A DNA stretch of 64,000 nt from Pyrenopolyporus hunteri. Taxonomy: Eukaryota > Ascomycota > Sordariomycetes > Xylariales > Hypoxylaceae. Position numbers and translations under genes: made by a program. Below are positions 50,809 to 62,000 of the stretch, one piece after another. The stretch's first letter is position 1. Every line of letters starts with the position of its first letter. The notes below the pieces were generated by a model. The model saw nothing but the letters and a program-made list of their open reading frames with translations. It had not been told where the DNA came from and did not search any database. The stretch is taken from the NCBI GenBank assembly GCA_902806595.1, contig CADCXC010000011.1, positions 2,046,001-2,110,000 on the forward strand, in the 5' to 3' direction.

Positions 50809-52692
50809 ATGTTCCTGCATTCGGGAGCCAGCCTACACGGGCATGAGTATTCTAGCCGACCTCCCTCTCAGCCGGGTCAACGACGCAACCCTCTATTACG
50901 ATCCGCTCTCGCAGCACCTATAAACCGATCGTCCTCTTATCACTCTACCATAGACTCTTCCCTTGACGAACATAACTTGACGAATTCACGGAGGGCCCGT
51001 CCTCTTTCCGAACATATTCCCAGGGTTCCCGGCGCAGTTGTCAGATTTCAAGTGCCCCCATGCGACTCGAGGAACGCAAAGCCGGAAGCAATGAGCGAAG
51101 ATGAAAGCTCAATTGCTTCCGATAGTGACGCAAGCCGTGCGTCGTCCTCGGCTCGCCGCGCCCGGAGAAGGGCCCCGCGCAAGAGTACCACATTTCTCCT
51201 TGCCCATCCGCCTCCGAAGCTACGTAACAAGCAACGTCTAATCCAGATACGTCCCAAGTTGTTGCTTCAAATGCAACAGTTGGCTGCTAATAAACGTCCG
51301 AGACCAGCTATTGACGTATATCCTTCCTTTGCTGTGGCTGGGCCTTTGATCGTCCCTTTACTGAAACGTTTCCCTCTAATTGCTCGTATCAAGCGGGAGC
51401 TGGGTATCCAGGACGTTATGCTAGTTAAGAGCGAGGACTATGCTACTCATGCTTCCGGATCGGAAAGTGACGGCGACGAGGATGACCTTAAATCCCGCGA
51501 GCTGCTGGCCATTCTTAGCCCAGTCATGACGGAAGACAAAGCCGAAATCGTGTTAGCCGATGGCACCGTCTGGGTTGCGACACCGCGATTCAACGGTCCT
51601 AATTCCTGCTCCTATGAGTTCGTCTCCGTAGACTCAAATGGGAACACCATCACCGCTAGATGGGTCCGCAAGCAGATGGCAACCAAGTCGCTGCCAATCA
51701 CGCCCACTTCACAAACCTCCGCGCCCACGGCGGCTTCGGCGGTCGAGTGCAAATTTACCTTTAGCATAATTGACCCCAATTGCCGACGCCATCCCATCAT
51801 GGCTACCTTGACGAATTCCTCTCTCGAAATACTCGACTCTTACACTACCGTCTCCCAATCCGCTAGTCGTTATCCTCCAACTTCGCCCCTACTATCCGCG
51901 CCGGTTTCTCCAGGTAGTGAGGAGAGCAGTTTCGGACGGACGACCCAGCGTGTTGAAGACTGGCAGAAAACGTTTATAAGTATATCAGCTGTCTGGGTAA
52001 TACTTCGTCATGGTTGGTCTCCGAATTGGAATCCGGCGGACTTCGGTTCGCCATCCGCTCGCATCCCTACTTCTCCAACAAGCACAAACGCCACCACTCG
52101 AAACAGGTCCTCTAGCATGAATTTGGAAATGACATCAAAAGTTGGTGTCCCGGATCCCAGCGGCCGGCGGAGGTTCTCGGGCGCTTTACGGATAGGCGAC
52201 CAGTGTGTACCGGGCATGGTACCTAGGAGAGCAACGTTTACCGGAGCTGGATCTTCGCAGAGTCGGAAAACTACGGAGGCAGAGGGTCCCGATCAACGCA
52301 GCCGTAATTTAGAGCAAGACTCGAAGAACAAGGGAGTGTCTAGCGGTGATCTGTCAGTAAGCGTGCCGAATCGGACCGCAGCAACCCCGTCGGCATCTAT
52401 GCTGGATACGCCCCCAACTTCCCGCCCGATCAGCCTTACCCCACAAAGAAATTCCTCGTCATTGACACCATCTCCTCTATCCTCGGGACGACGATCGATT
52501 TCGGCGCCCTATTCAGCTAACCCTCAATCACTTAAACCTGTCGAGACTGAACTCGGGGGAAACGTCAATATTCGGAGCAATTTCTCGATCCAGGATACGG
52601 AGGACGTCAAAAAGGATAATCAAGATCAGAAGGTTAAGCACCAGAAATGGAAGAATATGACGCAGTGGTTTCGAAAGCTGCAAGGGCGGTAG
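50809..52692 (+). CDS. Fungal protein of unknown function with a conserved central domain
   Basis: A single exon of 627 aa. The frame is open from 50677, but the first ATG in frame is at 50809 (MFLHSGASLHG). Residues 1-150 are Ser/Arg-rich with an acidic-then-basic stretch (EDESSIASDSDASR, then RRARRRAPRK). A probably folded middle part spans about 163-405. It begins AIDVYPSFAVAGPLIVPLLK, includes LADGTVWVATPRFNGPNSC, KFTFSIIDPNCRRHPIMATL, and ends EDWQKTFISISAVWVILRHGW. This alternates strands and helices and is cut by an acidic insert (SESDGDEDD). The last 200 residues are disordered and end with a basic-aromatic helix (KHQKWKNMTQWFRKLQGR) that might bind membranes. I do not recognise a named family. 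There is no signal peptide or membrane span. Confidence 0.85.
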   Translation: MFLHSGASLHGHEYSSRPPSQPGQRRNPLLRSALAAPINRSSSYHSTIDSSLDEHNLTNSRRARPLSEHIPRVPGAVVRFQVPPCDSRNAKPEAMSEDESSIASDSDASRASSSARRARRRAPRKSTTFLLAHPPPKLRNKQRLIQIRPKLLLQMQQLAANKRPRPAIDVYPSFAVAGPLIVPLLKRFPLIARIKRELGIQDVMLVKSEDYATHASGSESDGDEDDLKSRELLAILSPVMTEDKAEIVLADGTVWVATPRFNGPNSCSYEFVSVDSNGNTITARWVRKQMATKSLPITPTSQTSAPTAASAVECKFTFSIIDPNCRRHPIMATLTNSSLEILDSYTTVSQSASRYPPTSPLLSAPVSPGSEESSFGRTTQRVEDWQKTFISISAVWVILRHGWSPNWNPADFGSPSARIPTSPTSTNATTRNRSSSMNLEMTSKVGVPDPSGRRRFSGALRIGDQCVPGMVPRRATFTGAGSSQSRKTTEAEGPDQRSRNLEQDSKNKGVSSGDLSVSVPNRTAATPSASMLDTPPTSRPISLTPQRNSSSLTPSPLSSGRRSISAPYSANPQSLKPVETELGGNVNIRSNFSIQDTEDVKKDNQDQKVKHQKWKNMTQWFRKLQGR

Positions 52693-55050
52693 GGCAGCCA
52701 GTCCTGTTTCTGCTAGTGAAGAACGAAATCGGGAGACGCTGCCGAGTAACCTGCACGACTAAAAACAGAAACTTGTATCGTTTCTTGTACTCGCATGGGC
52801 CGGAGTTAAAGGAAAGGGGGCCTATCTTGATTGTGAATTGGACGGGAAAATATCGCATTAGTGGTTACGGGCTTTTTGGGGAAACGGTTGGATCTACGCA
52901 CTGATTAGAATTTCAAGGCTCTGGGTACTGGATCGAGAATCTTATCAGCGAGGCGTTCGTATAGAGGGAGGGTATTTGCTTAGTCTAGGTCATGCATATA
53001 TCACTTAGGACAGCATCCGATGTGTCACCAATTTTGGCAGCAATAGGTAGTCTTAACCACAACATTTATTATTTCGACTAAGATAAACTTAGTTATATGG
53101 TGAATCTGTATTAACGCGGATGGTTTCTGTGGCCTCAGACGCTAGCGGGTCTTGTTTGTTGGGTTTGACCCATGTGCTATGACGCTGGCCTTATATCGGT
53201 GGAACAACGAATCCATGGTATGAAGCGCTCTAAAGCTACGAGACGGGGACCGTGGGGTATATTATGTATGGCAGTAACGTGCCCTCATCTGTCTCAGGTC
53301 CTGTCGCCTGGCATCCGGGGCGGAAAATATCTAGGCGTCGGAGGGTGTCTGACATAGTTTGCGAATGATGATATCGCGGGAAACAAGTGATGAGACGTGG
53401 TCTAGTCCGTTCCAGCCCGTTCGTGTCTTCCCCTAGTGCTACTCGGCGTATGCTCAAGCCCAGCGTTCAGCTTCGAAATACCACGGGGTCTTAGACGAGG
53501 AGGGTGCATCCATAGTCTAGCGTATGTGGTATGATTCCACCCACTTGCCCACCTTTAGTTCCTGTAAGAGACTACAAGAGTGCATCTAAACACAATGAGC
53601 CGAAACCGAAAAGAAAAAAAGGGCGATCGTATGCTTTTACGTATATCACCCAAAAAACAGCATACGGGTACGCGAGCATATACACAACCGCGGCTAACTT
53701 ATGGGTGGAGTTGGCTTGGGGGAAAACTCGGAATGATTGGGTTTAAGAAGCTCGACACCTTGATCTTAAAGCGCTCGATCACCGGCACCGCCGTCTTGTT
53801 AAGCCTTCGAAGAAGGGGATAATGTTTACAGATTTTAACTATAGGGATACTAATACGAAGGCGGACTAGGTAAAGACTCAATTTACCTTCTATCTACACA
53901 ATTGGCCAAGACTATGTCCTTAGAACGAAACCCCCCCAAACCCAAGATAAATTAAGGATGGTGTTTCCCGGGTAACTGCTTGTAACGAAGCAGAAAATTA
54001 GAGGGGATAGTTTAGACCAAAAAGAAGGCCTCGTCACCCCCAAAGGCGCCTAGATATTAGCCCCCGTATTGCCCCTAAAATGCGCGAATCGCTCGTCTTA
54101 AGACCTCGTAATCGCTATTCAGTTTTCATCGGAATCTTTTGGTCTTATATCTTCGTGAAGTGACCGTACCCATCAAGCTTCACCTCGCCTTTCTGCTATC
54201 TCAGACCAACTAATTGCTTAAATTGCTGGCAAGAGGGGGACCAGCTATCTATATAATGCAGTCAGCTTCCTTGGCTTACGAACGTAATTATGCTGTCGAC
54301 GAATGGTAAGGCGTATAGGTTGGCTTCGCACAATCCCAAGCAAGACGAACTCAGACAAGAGATGGTGATCGTATTTTAGTTTAAATGATTGCTCGTCTAA
54401 AATACCTTACCGTGAAATCCTTCCAGCAGTCTTATCTGGTGTATTCTTTACGTAAGGCCACTACTTGCCTGAAGCAGCCCAGCACCGGTGCTTAACCGAG
54501 ATCAGAGACCGGTGAGTCAGGCCGGGAATCACAATTGCAGAGGATGCGCGGGCCGGGAAGCAGATGCAACTGGAGCCGATGCCGGGCGTCGTAATGTGTT
54601 GTGTAAGGGTGTCGGAGTTCAGCCCCGCGAGCGGAGGTTCCTCTTAGGGAAACTTCTCACAATGACGAATGATTCAGGTTCGTACACAGTAAGTAATCGC
54701 CAACCTCCCCAAACGTGGAGGGGATGGAGATGTGGAGGTATCCGATATTCTACCGACGCGGTGATGGGGGCTCGATCGGCTTGGCTTCTACCGTGGGACC
54801 CAAGAAAAGAAAGGATAAGTGGCGAGTCCACCGCTCCCCCGGCCCTTCGATATGTCAGATCGTGAACCGGAGCTTCGCCGTTGACTGACATAAATAAGGG
54901 GGATAAGAACGGCCGTCGGCCTCGCCCAGTTTCTGAACGAAAACTTCAAATATCCTATCGTTCAGGTCGGGTTGTTTTGATCCCACAAAGTCTCGTACCT
55001 CTCTACGACGTAAAAGGACGTAAAGCAAGCGAACTTACCGGCTTGACGCG
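52693..55050. other. Intergenic
   Basis: This is the 3' side of the 627-aa gene and the promoter of the MFS gene. Open frames at 53531-53822, 54488-54865 (+) and 54619-54891 (-) show no motif and no family-like composition, so they are not called. I see no RNA gene. Confidence 0.5.
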
Positions 55051-56719
55051 ATGGCGACACTCGCGCGACAGAACGGGAGCTCCTCCACCTCTGTCGTAGA
55101 GGTAGAGCTAGAACCGGTCTATATGTCATCGCCATTGCCAAAGCAGGATATCACGGTCGAGATTCCGACCCGCCTATCAACTCGCCAAACAAGTAGTAAG
55201 AGTGGTGATGCCAGCCCGACGCAAGACAGAACGCCTCTTCCACCCCCGAGCACGGCCGCCGAAGTCCTTCAGAGGTGGAACTACCCCCGGAAGAACATCC
55301 CACGGGTTGCAGCGTGCTTTTGGTCGTTCCTCGTCATGGGCGCCAACGACGCCGCTTACGGCGCAAGTCCCCATGAGAACCCGTATATAGCTGTTGAGAA
55401 CTTTGCTAACGACGATTGGCCCATTAGCCTCTCATTCCATACGTAAGATAGCCCCATCAAGTCATAGGAAATAAACGCCAGATCAAATGGATGGTTAACA
55501 TGGAATGTAGATTCAAGCGCACTATAACCTCACGTATCTGATCGTATCGCTCATCTTCCTTTCGCCGTTTGTGGGGTACACGTTAGCGGCGTTTCTGAAC
55601 AACACCATTCATCTCAAGGCCGGTCAGAGAGGCGTCGCACTCCTCTCCTCAGGATGTCACATGATATCCTATATTATCATTGCTCTTCACCCGCCGTACC
55701 CAGTCTTAGTGATCACGTTCGTAATTGCGGGCTTTGGGAACGGCGTGACGGACGCGGGGTGGAATGCGTGGATCGGTAACATGGACCACGCCAACGAGTT
55801 ACTCGGCATTCTCCATGGACTCTACGGTGCTGGCGGCGTTCTAAGCCCGCTCGTCGCCACGACCATGATTACCAAAGGTAACTTGCCTTGGTACGCCTTT
55901 TACTACGTTATGGTGAGTTTGACGGACGCCGCAAGGGAAAAACATTGGGCTGACTGAATAAGATCGGCATGGCTGGGCTTGAAATGATTTGTTCCGCTAC
56001 CTGCTTCTGGACGGCAACGGGGCGCGAGTATAGGGAGTCCTTGACGAAGCATTCCGACTCGGTCAAGGGTAGCCTTAAGGACGCTCTATTCCAGAGGCCC
56101 GCGGCTCGTGTTACTTGGCTTTGCTCCTTTTTCTTACTTGGCTACGTCGGCCTCGAAGTCGCCCTAGGAGGCTGGATCGTCGAATTCATGATTCAGGTGA
56201 GGAAGGGAGAACCATTTGCCAGCGGTATGACGGCCACCGGGTTCTGGCTCGGTTTAACGATTGGGCGCGTGATATTAGGGTTTGTGACGCCGAGGATAGG
56301 GGAGAAGCGTGCGATTATGGTGAGTCATTTTCTGACGTGTGTTGTTCGTGACTCCTCATTCAGACTGACGGGGGCAGATATATCTTCCGGTGACTATGGG
56401 ACTTGAGCTCTTGTTCTGGCTCGTCCCTCAGTTTTACGTATCTGCCGTCGCCGTAGGACTTCAGGGATTTTTCATTGGGCCGCTCTTCCCAGCCGCCATC
56501 GTCGTCGTATCCAAACTGCTCCCTAGAAACCTCCACGTCGGTGCCATCGGATTTGCCGCAGCGTTTGGCGGCAGCGGCGCGGCCGTCCTTCCATTTGCTG
56601 TCGGTGCCATTGCGCAGGCCAAGGGCGTGCAAGTCTTGCAGCCTATTATCCTCGCTCTGCTTGGTGCCATCTTGCTACTATGGATTGGGCTGCCAAGGAT
56701 GGATAAGAAGAAGGAATGA
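55051..56719 (+). CDS. Major facilitator superfamily transporter (fungal Bsc6/FucP-like group)
   Basis: Five exons: 55051-55362, 55428-55442, 55511-55912, 55963-56319 and 56378-56719, giving 475 aa. Intron 1 (65 nt) is of GC-AG type (GCAAGT donor, GCTAAC, TTAG), and exon 2 is a 15-base microexon encoding PLIPY. This restores the family sequence GANDAAYGPLIPY followed by a YNLTY segment. The other introns are 68, 50 and 58 nt. A Ser/Pro-rich cytosolic tail (1-85) precedes about 12 membrane helices; typical segments are SLIFLSPFVGYTLAA, GFGNGVTDAGWNAWIGN, LLGILHGLYGAGGVLSPL and GFWLGLTIGRVILGF. Such proteins move small solutes with protons across a membrane. The substrate cannot be told. Similar fungal proteins are often named after yeast Bsc6. 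Confidence 0.9.
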
Positions 56720-57354
56720 TTACCTACACCAGTCACACAAGTATCCCAAGGCACGAATGTGCTCACCAGACTCCAAGAAGACAAAGCCACGGACTCGAAT
56801 ACGCTGTTAGCGCACGACTAATTTATTTCGAGAGTATCCACAACTTATCCTATACGTCTCTCTATGCTAAATTGCTGATTTCCCACACCGAGTGTCTGGA
56901 TTAGAATAGGGACTGAGTTCATGTAAATGAATTTGACAACTTCGGGATGCCTCTGGGACTGAATGGACTGTCTTACCCGAATACTGCGCAACACCCTCCT
57001 CAGTACGGACGTAATTACGGTGAAACCTCATGCGGCCAGTTCCATTTTTACCCCTATACTGGGTGTGGGAGCGAAGTAGACATATAGGCGTACGCAGGGG
57101 GGCAAAGACCATGATATCGCCATAGTACGGCCAGTCCCAAGGGGTTGGCTCGGGGCCCTACGGGGATATGAAGTCATGTGACGAATCCGATCTGCTGTCA
57201 GCAAGAGCCTTGTAAGATGATATACAAGTAAGCCGTGTACTTATCCGCGGCCCCGTGAAGACCACATAAGTCGTGCAAGTCGTGAAGATACGGACGAGCG
57301 GATAGGAGGGGATACGATATTCGTGACTCTGATATGAGAGACGAAGGACGAATA

Positions 57355-57356
<2 letters not shown>

Positions 57357-57391
<35 letters not shown>
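57357..57391. repeat. (AT)n microsatellite, about 17 units
   Basis: An uninterrupted alternating AT run of about 35 bases. Confidence 0.9.
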
Positions 57392-57392
<1 letters not shown>

Positions 57393-58691
57393 GTATACAT
57401 ACGCGTCCGTAAATATTTGGTTAATGAAGGCCTCAAGCCATTCGACGGGCAAAAAGACCGTTGGGCTATTCATGTAGGTCACTGATTCATGGGATATGTG
57501 CTCGCCGAATCGGGTGCGACCCAAAGCCCCAACCGGAATATCCGCTCTAATTATGTGCATGGCGTAGCAAGTTGCTTGTGCTATATCTCGTGATATTACC
57601 AGCCCGGCTGCCGGCGCTATAGACTCGTGAGGTATAAGGGACCTGTTCGTGATGGCATATTATTAGCTACTTCGGATTATTGGCTTCTCCCTGTCGATGT
57701 AAGTAAGGGATGACTATCCCTACCAAGGTGACCAGGTACCTGATTTGCAAACGACAAGCAACAAGAGGAAGGAATGACACTTCGACTATAGGGATGGTAT
57801 ATATAAGATGATACCTAGGTGCCTAGGTAGTTGGTAGGAATAAAAGTGTAGACATATCTGCGAAGTATGATATGCGTGGTAGGTATATACCTACTTACCG
57901 AGGTACCTTTCTGTCGAAACTATATACCGTTTAATGCATACCGTCCGCATCGATAGATTGATATCGATAAACATCGTGCGTGTGCTTAGGGAATGGGATA
58001 CAATACACGCACCCGCGTTGTGCCTATGTAATTGCTGCAAGGAGCTTGGGCCTCAAGTCATTGTACCTACCTACCTACAATACACCTCGTAGTGCCTACC
58101 TAGGTACGCAGGCAGGTATAAAATTATACAATACAACTTAAGTAGGTACCTATTATCGCACTAATCGCCATTGCCCCGTCCCAGCTTACCTACCACCTAC
58201 CACCTATGCTGCTATGTACCTAGCTACCACCTAGGTAATTACGTACTCCTCCTTCTGCCTCTGGGACGCCTAACTTACGTAGTGGAACAAACATAAGCGA
58301 AGCGGCGGCTGGCCTTCGACCAATTCTCAAATTCCCCACTCTGCAACCAATCGAGCGTCGATTACATCTTCCCCCGCCCCTCCTCAGCACCTCTTATCCT
58401 AAACAACCCTCCATCTACCTCAACCCTGCAGCATCATTATCGACCGTGTCAGCTGCTCCCTGCTGCCCGCTTGGTAATTCATATATTTTTTTCTATTTCT
58501 TTCTGCACTTTGTGTGCTCCCGTGCTGGCAACGAGGCTGGCGAGGGAGAGAAGGAAGGAAAATAAAAGAGCCGTTGGGATCCAACTTATTCTTTCTCTTA
58601 GGACATAACAGTTGGTGCGGTGCATCCAAGTAAATCTTTCACCATTTGGGGCAATCTGAACTCCAAGAACTGCTAGGACGGCCCTAGCTAT

Positions 58692-58735
58692 TTACCTACC
58701 TACCTACCTACCTACCTACCTACTTACTTACCTAC
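58692..58735. repeat. (TACC)n microsatellite
   Basis: Seven or more TACC/TACT tetramers in a row, about 370 bases before the BLM10 start. Confidence 0.85.
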
Positions 58736-59099
58736 ATAAACAAGCTCCGGCAACTGCGATATGTCAGCGTGTGTTATATTTCTATCCCCAGCACGAGACC
58801 AACGCCATCATCGACTCCTACAACAACACGTCGCCCACCATTATCATCATCATCGTTAGGGTGCCTGTGCGCGTGTACAGGTATCTGTAAGAGGAAGAGA
58901 CATATCGACGGAAAAAGAAACCCCCCCCTCCCGGTCTCGGCCTCGAAATTAGACGAGAACAAAACGTGGAGTTGTACTACACATATCCCGGGCTTGACGA
59001 CTGTCCCTTTCGATATTCTAACATTATAAGATCGAGCAGAGCATCAGATACGTCACGGTACGATAAGATACCATACGATATCCCCCTTCTACTGTAATC

Positions 59100-62000
59100 A
59101 TGGATGAGACACTTGATCCTGCGGCCGCGGCCGCAGAAATCTCTGCCGTCTCACAATTCCTCAGTACCTACACTCTAGGCGACACTATTTCTCGCGCAAC
59201 CTCGCCCGGCTTGCCACTCTCTGCCTCGTCTGACGCCGACGATTCTAAACGCTACCGACCGCGGACCTTCGCCTACTTCCGACTGCTCCCCTACCCCGTC
59301 GAGGACGATGCCGCACGCGATGCCGCCTTACAAGGAATACTAAAGCAGCTTTACATAGCCATCAAGGCTGAGGACTTCTCTCCCGGGGCTCTTCATTGGA
59401 CGCGCCAGCTCCAGGGATGGCTTGCGCTCAAGTTTGACATGCCTCGCGAGCTGCGTGCCAAACTCGTCAAGCTATACTTCCATCTCTCGCTCGCGCCCGG
59501 TCTGGATACCAATTCTGCCGATCGATTCTCAAAGATGGTGGTGACGCTTATTAGGAGGAAGCAAGCTCTTAAGCCCGAGGACGACCTGGTCCTTGACTGG
59601 AGGCCTCTGTGGAAAGAACTCAAGGCGTTGGTGCTACCGGGCGAGGCCGCTCCGCACCATACGTCGAGGAGAAGGGGCGTAAAGACCCTGCGAAAACTCT
59701 GCCTATATTCGCAGTTGTATTTCGATCCCAAGGAACGTCGCGCCATCCTAGAAGAGGTACTGCCTTATTTCAGTACTTCGGACATTCAAAATGCCTACAT
59801 CGTCATCGGCCTTCTGAATATTCTCATGCCTACCACCCCGGCTCCCCCTACCGAGCCTCAATCTCAGCCGTCTGATTTCATGCCAACCTTCTTCCACCTC
59901 TGGTCCCTAATGACTCGGTCAAAGGTTGTTGATAATGCATTCATTGATATCTCTTCTAGAATTGCAAGAGACTACTTATCCTGTCGTCATGTACCATTCG
60001 GCGAGCACGGCGTCTTCACACGGGAGCAGTCGGACCTGATTTTTACTTCAATACTCCGCCTGACAGAGATTCCCGTCGGACAGGCCAATTCTCCGTACAC
60101 GTCTCTGGATTACTCGGCAGGGATGGGCTATTTCCTCGAGAAAGACAAGAAGAAACATCCGGTGCCGTATATCATCGCACGCTGGGTTGTGTCCTCCCTG
60201 TCACCCTATTGTCTGGAGAAAGATAATTCCATATTGAACAGCCTCGAGGGCCTAATGGAATCAATAGACACCTTCTTCCACCCGTCAAACCATGGTTCGT
60301 GGACTAAGATGCTAGCTCAGTTGATCTATTATCTCAGCGAGCTCTTTGTATCTCGCTGGAACAGGGAACAGAACGAGGAGCAGGATACCCCGGCCGAGCG
60401 GAGGATCAACGATGCTCTGAAGCGTCGATTTGTCCTGAGTCTGCGCGAAGTCACCTTTATGGGGCTCTTTGGCAAGAGTTCTACTATTACCAGCTTATAC
60501 TTCAACGCTCTTCAGAACCTTACCTACCTGGAGCCCGACCTGATGTTGCCGGGCGCCCTACAGAGGTTCTATCCAAGCTTACAAGGCTTAGTCGAAGTTC
60601 ACCGGACTACCTCTAGTCTCTGCGGCCTGAACATGATTGCCAATATCATGTCTCGCCAGAAAGGCTTTAGATGCCATATCACGGCTCTACTAGCACTAGC
60701 TCTACCCGGCATTGATGCCAATGATTTGCACAAGACACAGTACACCTTAAACTTTATACAAAGTGTTTCGTACAGTATCCCGTTCGTGACTTTGGCAAAA
60801 GAGAATAACAAGATTCATGACACAAGCCTTGCCATGCAGTGGGTCCAGGGGGAAATGGAGCGGATGGAACGCGAGGGCCAAGATGTTAAGATCGACTATA
60901 AGAATGAGCTGACCGACGAGGATGAAGCGGACATCGTTCGCTCCTCCACGGCGGGCTTCGGTGAATTCATTCTAGCATTGCTAGGAAAGGTCTTTACATT
61001 ACTAGAGAACCTCCCGGACTCTTCCCAGGTACGCTCCGGGTCCCCCGAAGACAATATAATCAATACTCTGCCGGCCGCCTTAACTCCGATGTTTGCTTCA
61101 CTATCGCCCGAACTCTTCGACATGGCTTTAGAGAAGCTCTCCACCTTCGTTTCAAGCCATGTCGTTCACCAAGCTCGCGATGCCATGGCCTGGATATGCA
61201 ATGCGCTTTGCAAAGTGAATCCCGAGAAGACGCTTAAGGTCTTCATCCCGATGTTGATTATCAACATACGCAACGAGATTGATTACAATGGTGCGGCGTC
61301 TGACCGAAGCAGCGGCACCGAGGTTCTTCCTCGTGATAGAGCCCTGGTTTGGCACGTCAGTATCCTGAGCATGTGCGTGGTGCACGTTGGCAGCGAGGTG
61401 CTCAACTATAAAAAAGAGCTCTTCGAAATTGCAGAGTACATGCAGGAGAAGTGCAGAGGCCTTCCCACCATCCATATCAGCAATTACATACACCATTTAC
61501 TACTTAATCTTACTCACACGTACCCCATTGATTCCTCGCTCTACGAGCCTGACGTCATGCAGCGCGGCCTGGATGTTGATGATTGGGGCAGGACAACTAC
61601 GCCAGCCGACTTGACAATTCGTTGGCATCGGCCTCTGCAGGAAGAGATCCGATTCGCTGTCGAACTGTTTGAATCCCAAGCTGGGGGTGCCATGCAACGG
61701 CTAGAGTCGTTCATGAGTGATAATCCACCTGTTAGTAGAAAAGGAAAGAATAAAGAATGGTCAGACGAGGTATCTCGCCAGCTTACTCAGTTACGATTGG
61801 TCATCTCGGGCCTTGCGGCCCTGTTCGATCCAAGACGAGCGTCTGGCGAGTCCAACGGACATGTCAATGGCAATGGAAAATCGGAGGAGGAAGAGGACCA
61901 AATTATGGAGAATATTGATGAGGACGCCGACGGTGATGATTATGATGACGCCAATAACCCATTAGCTGAAGTGGGGGAAGATGACGAGGCGAAACCGCAG

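Larger units (their letters stand above)
56720..59099. other. Intergenic, repeat-rich
   Basis: It contains an (AT)n run at 57357-57391, palindromic steps near 57815, 58095 and 58228 (CCTAGGTGCCTAGG, TACCTAGGTA), and a TACC array at 58692-58735. The last 700 bases are the promoter and leader side of BLM10. Short open frames have no motifs. Confidence 0.55.

Noticed and set aside
54488..54891. Open frames on both strands before the MFS gene
   Set aside because: No recognisable motifs, mutually overlapping, and no splice-supported extension.
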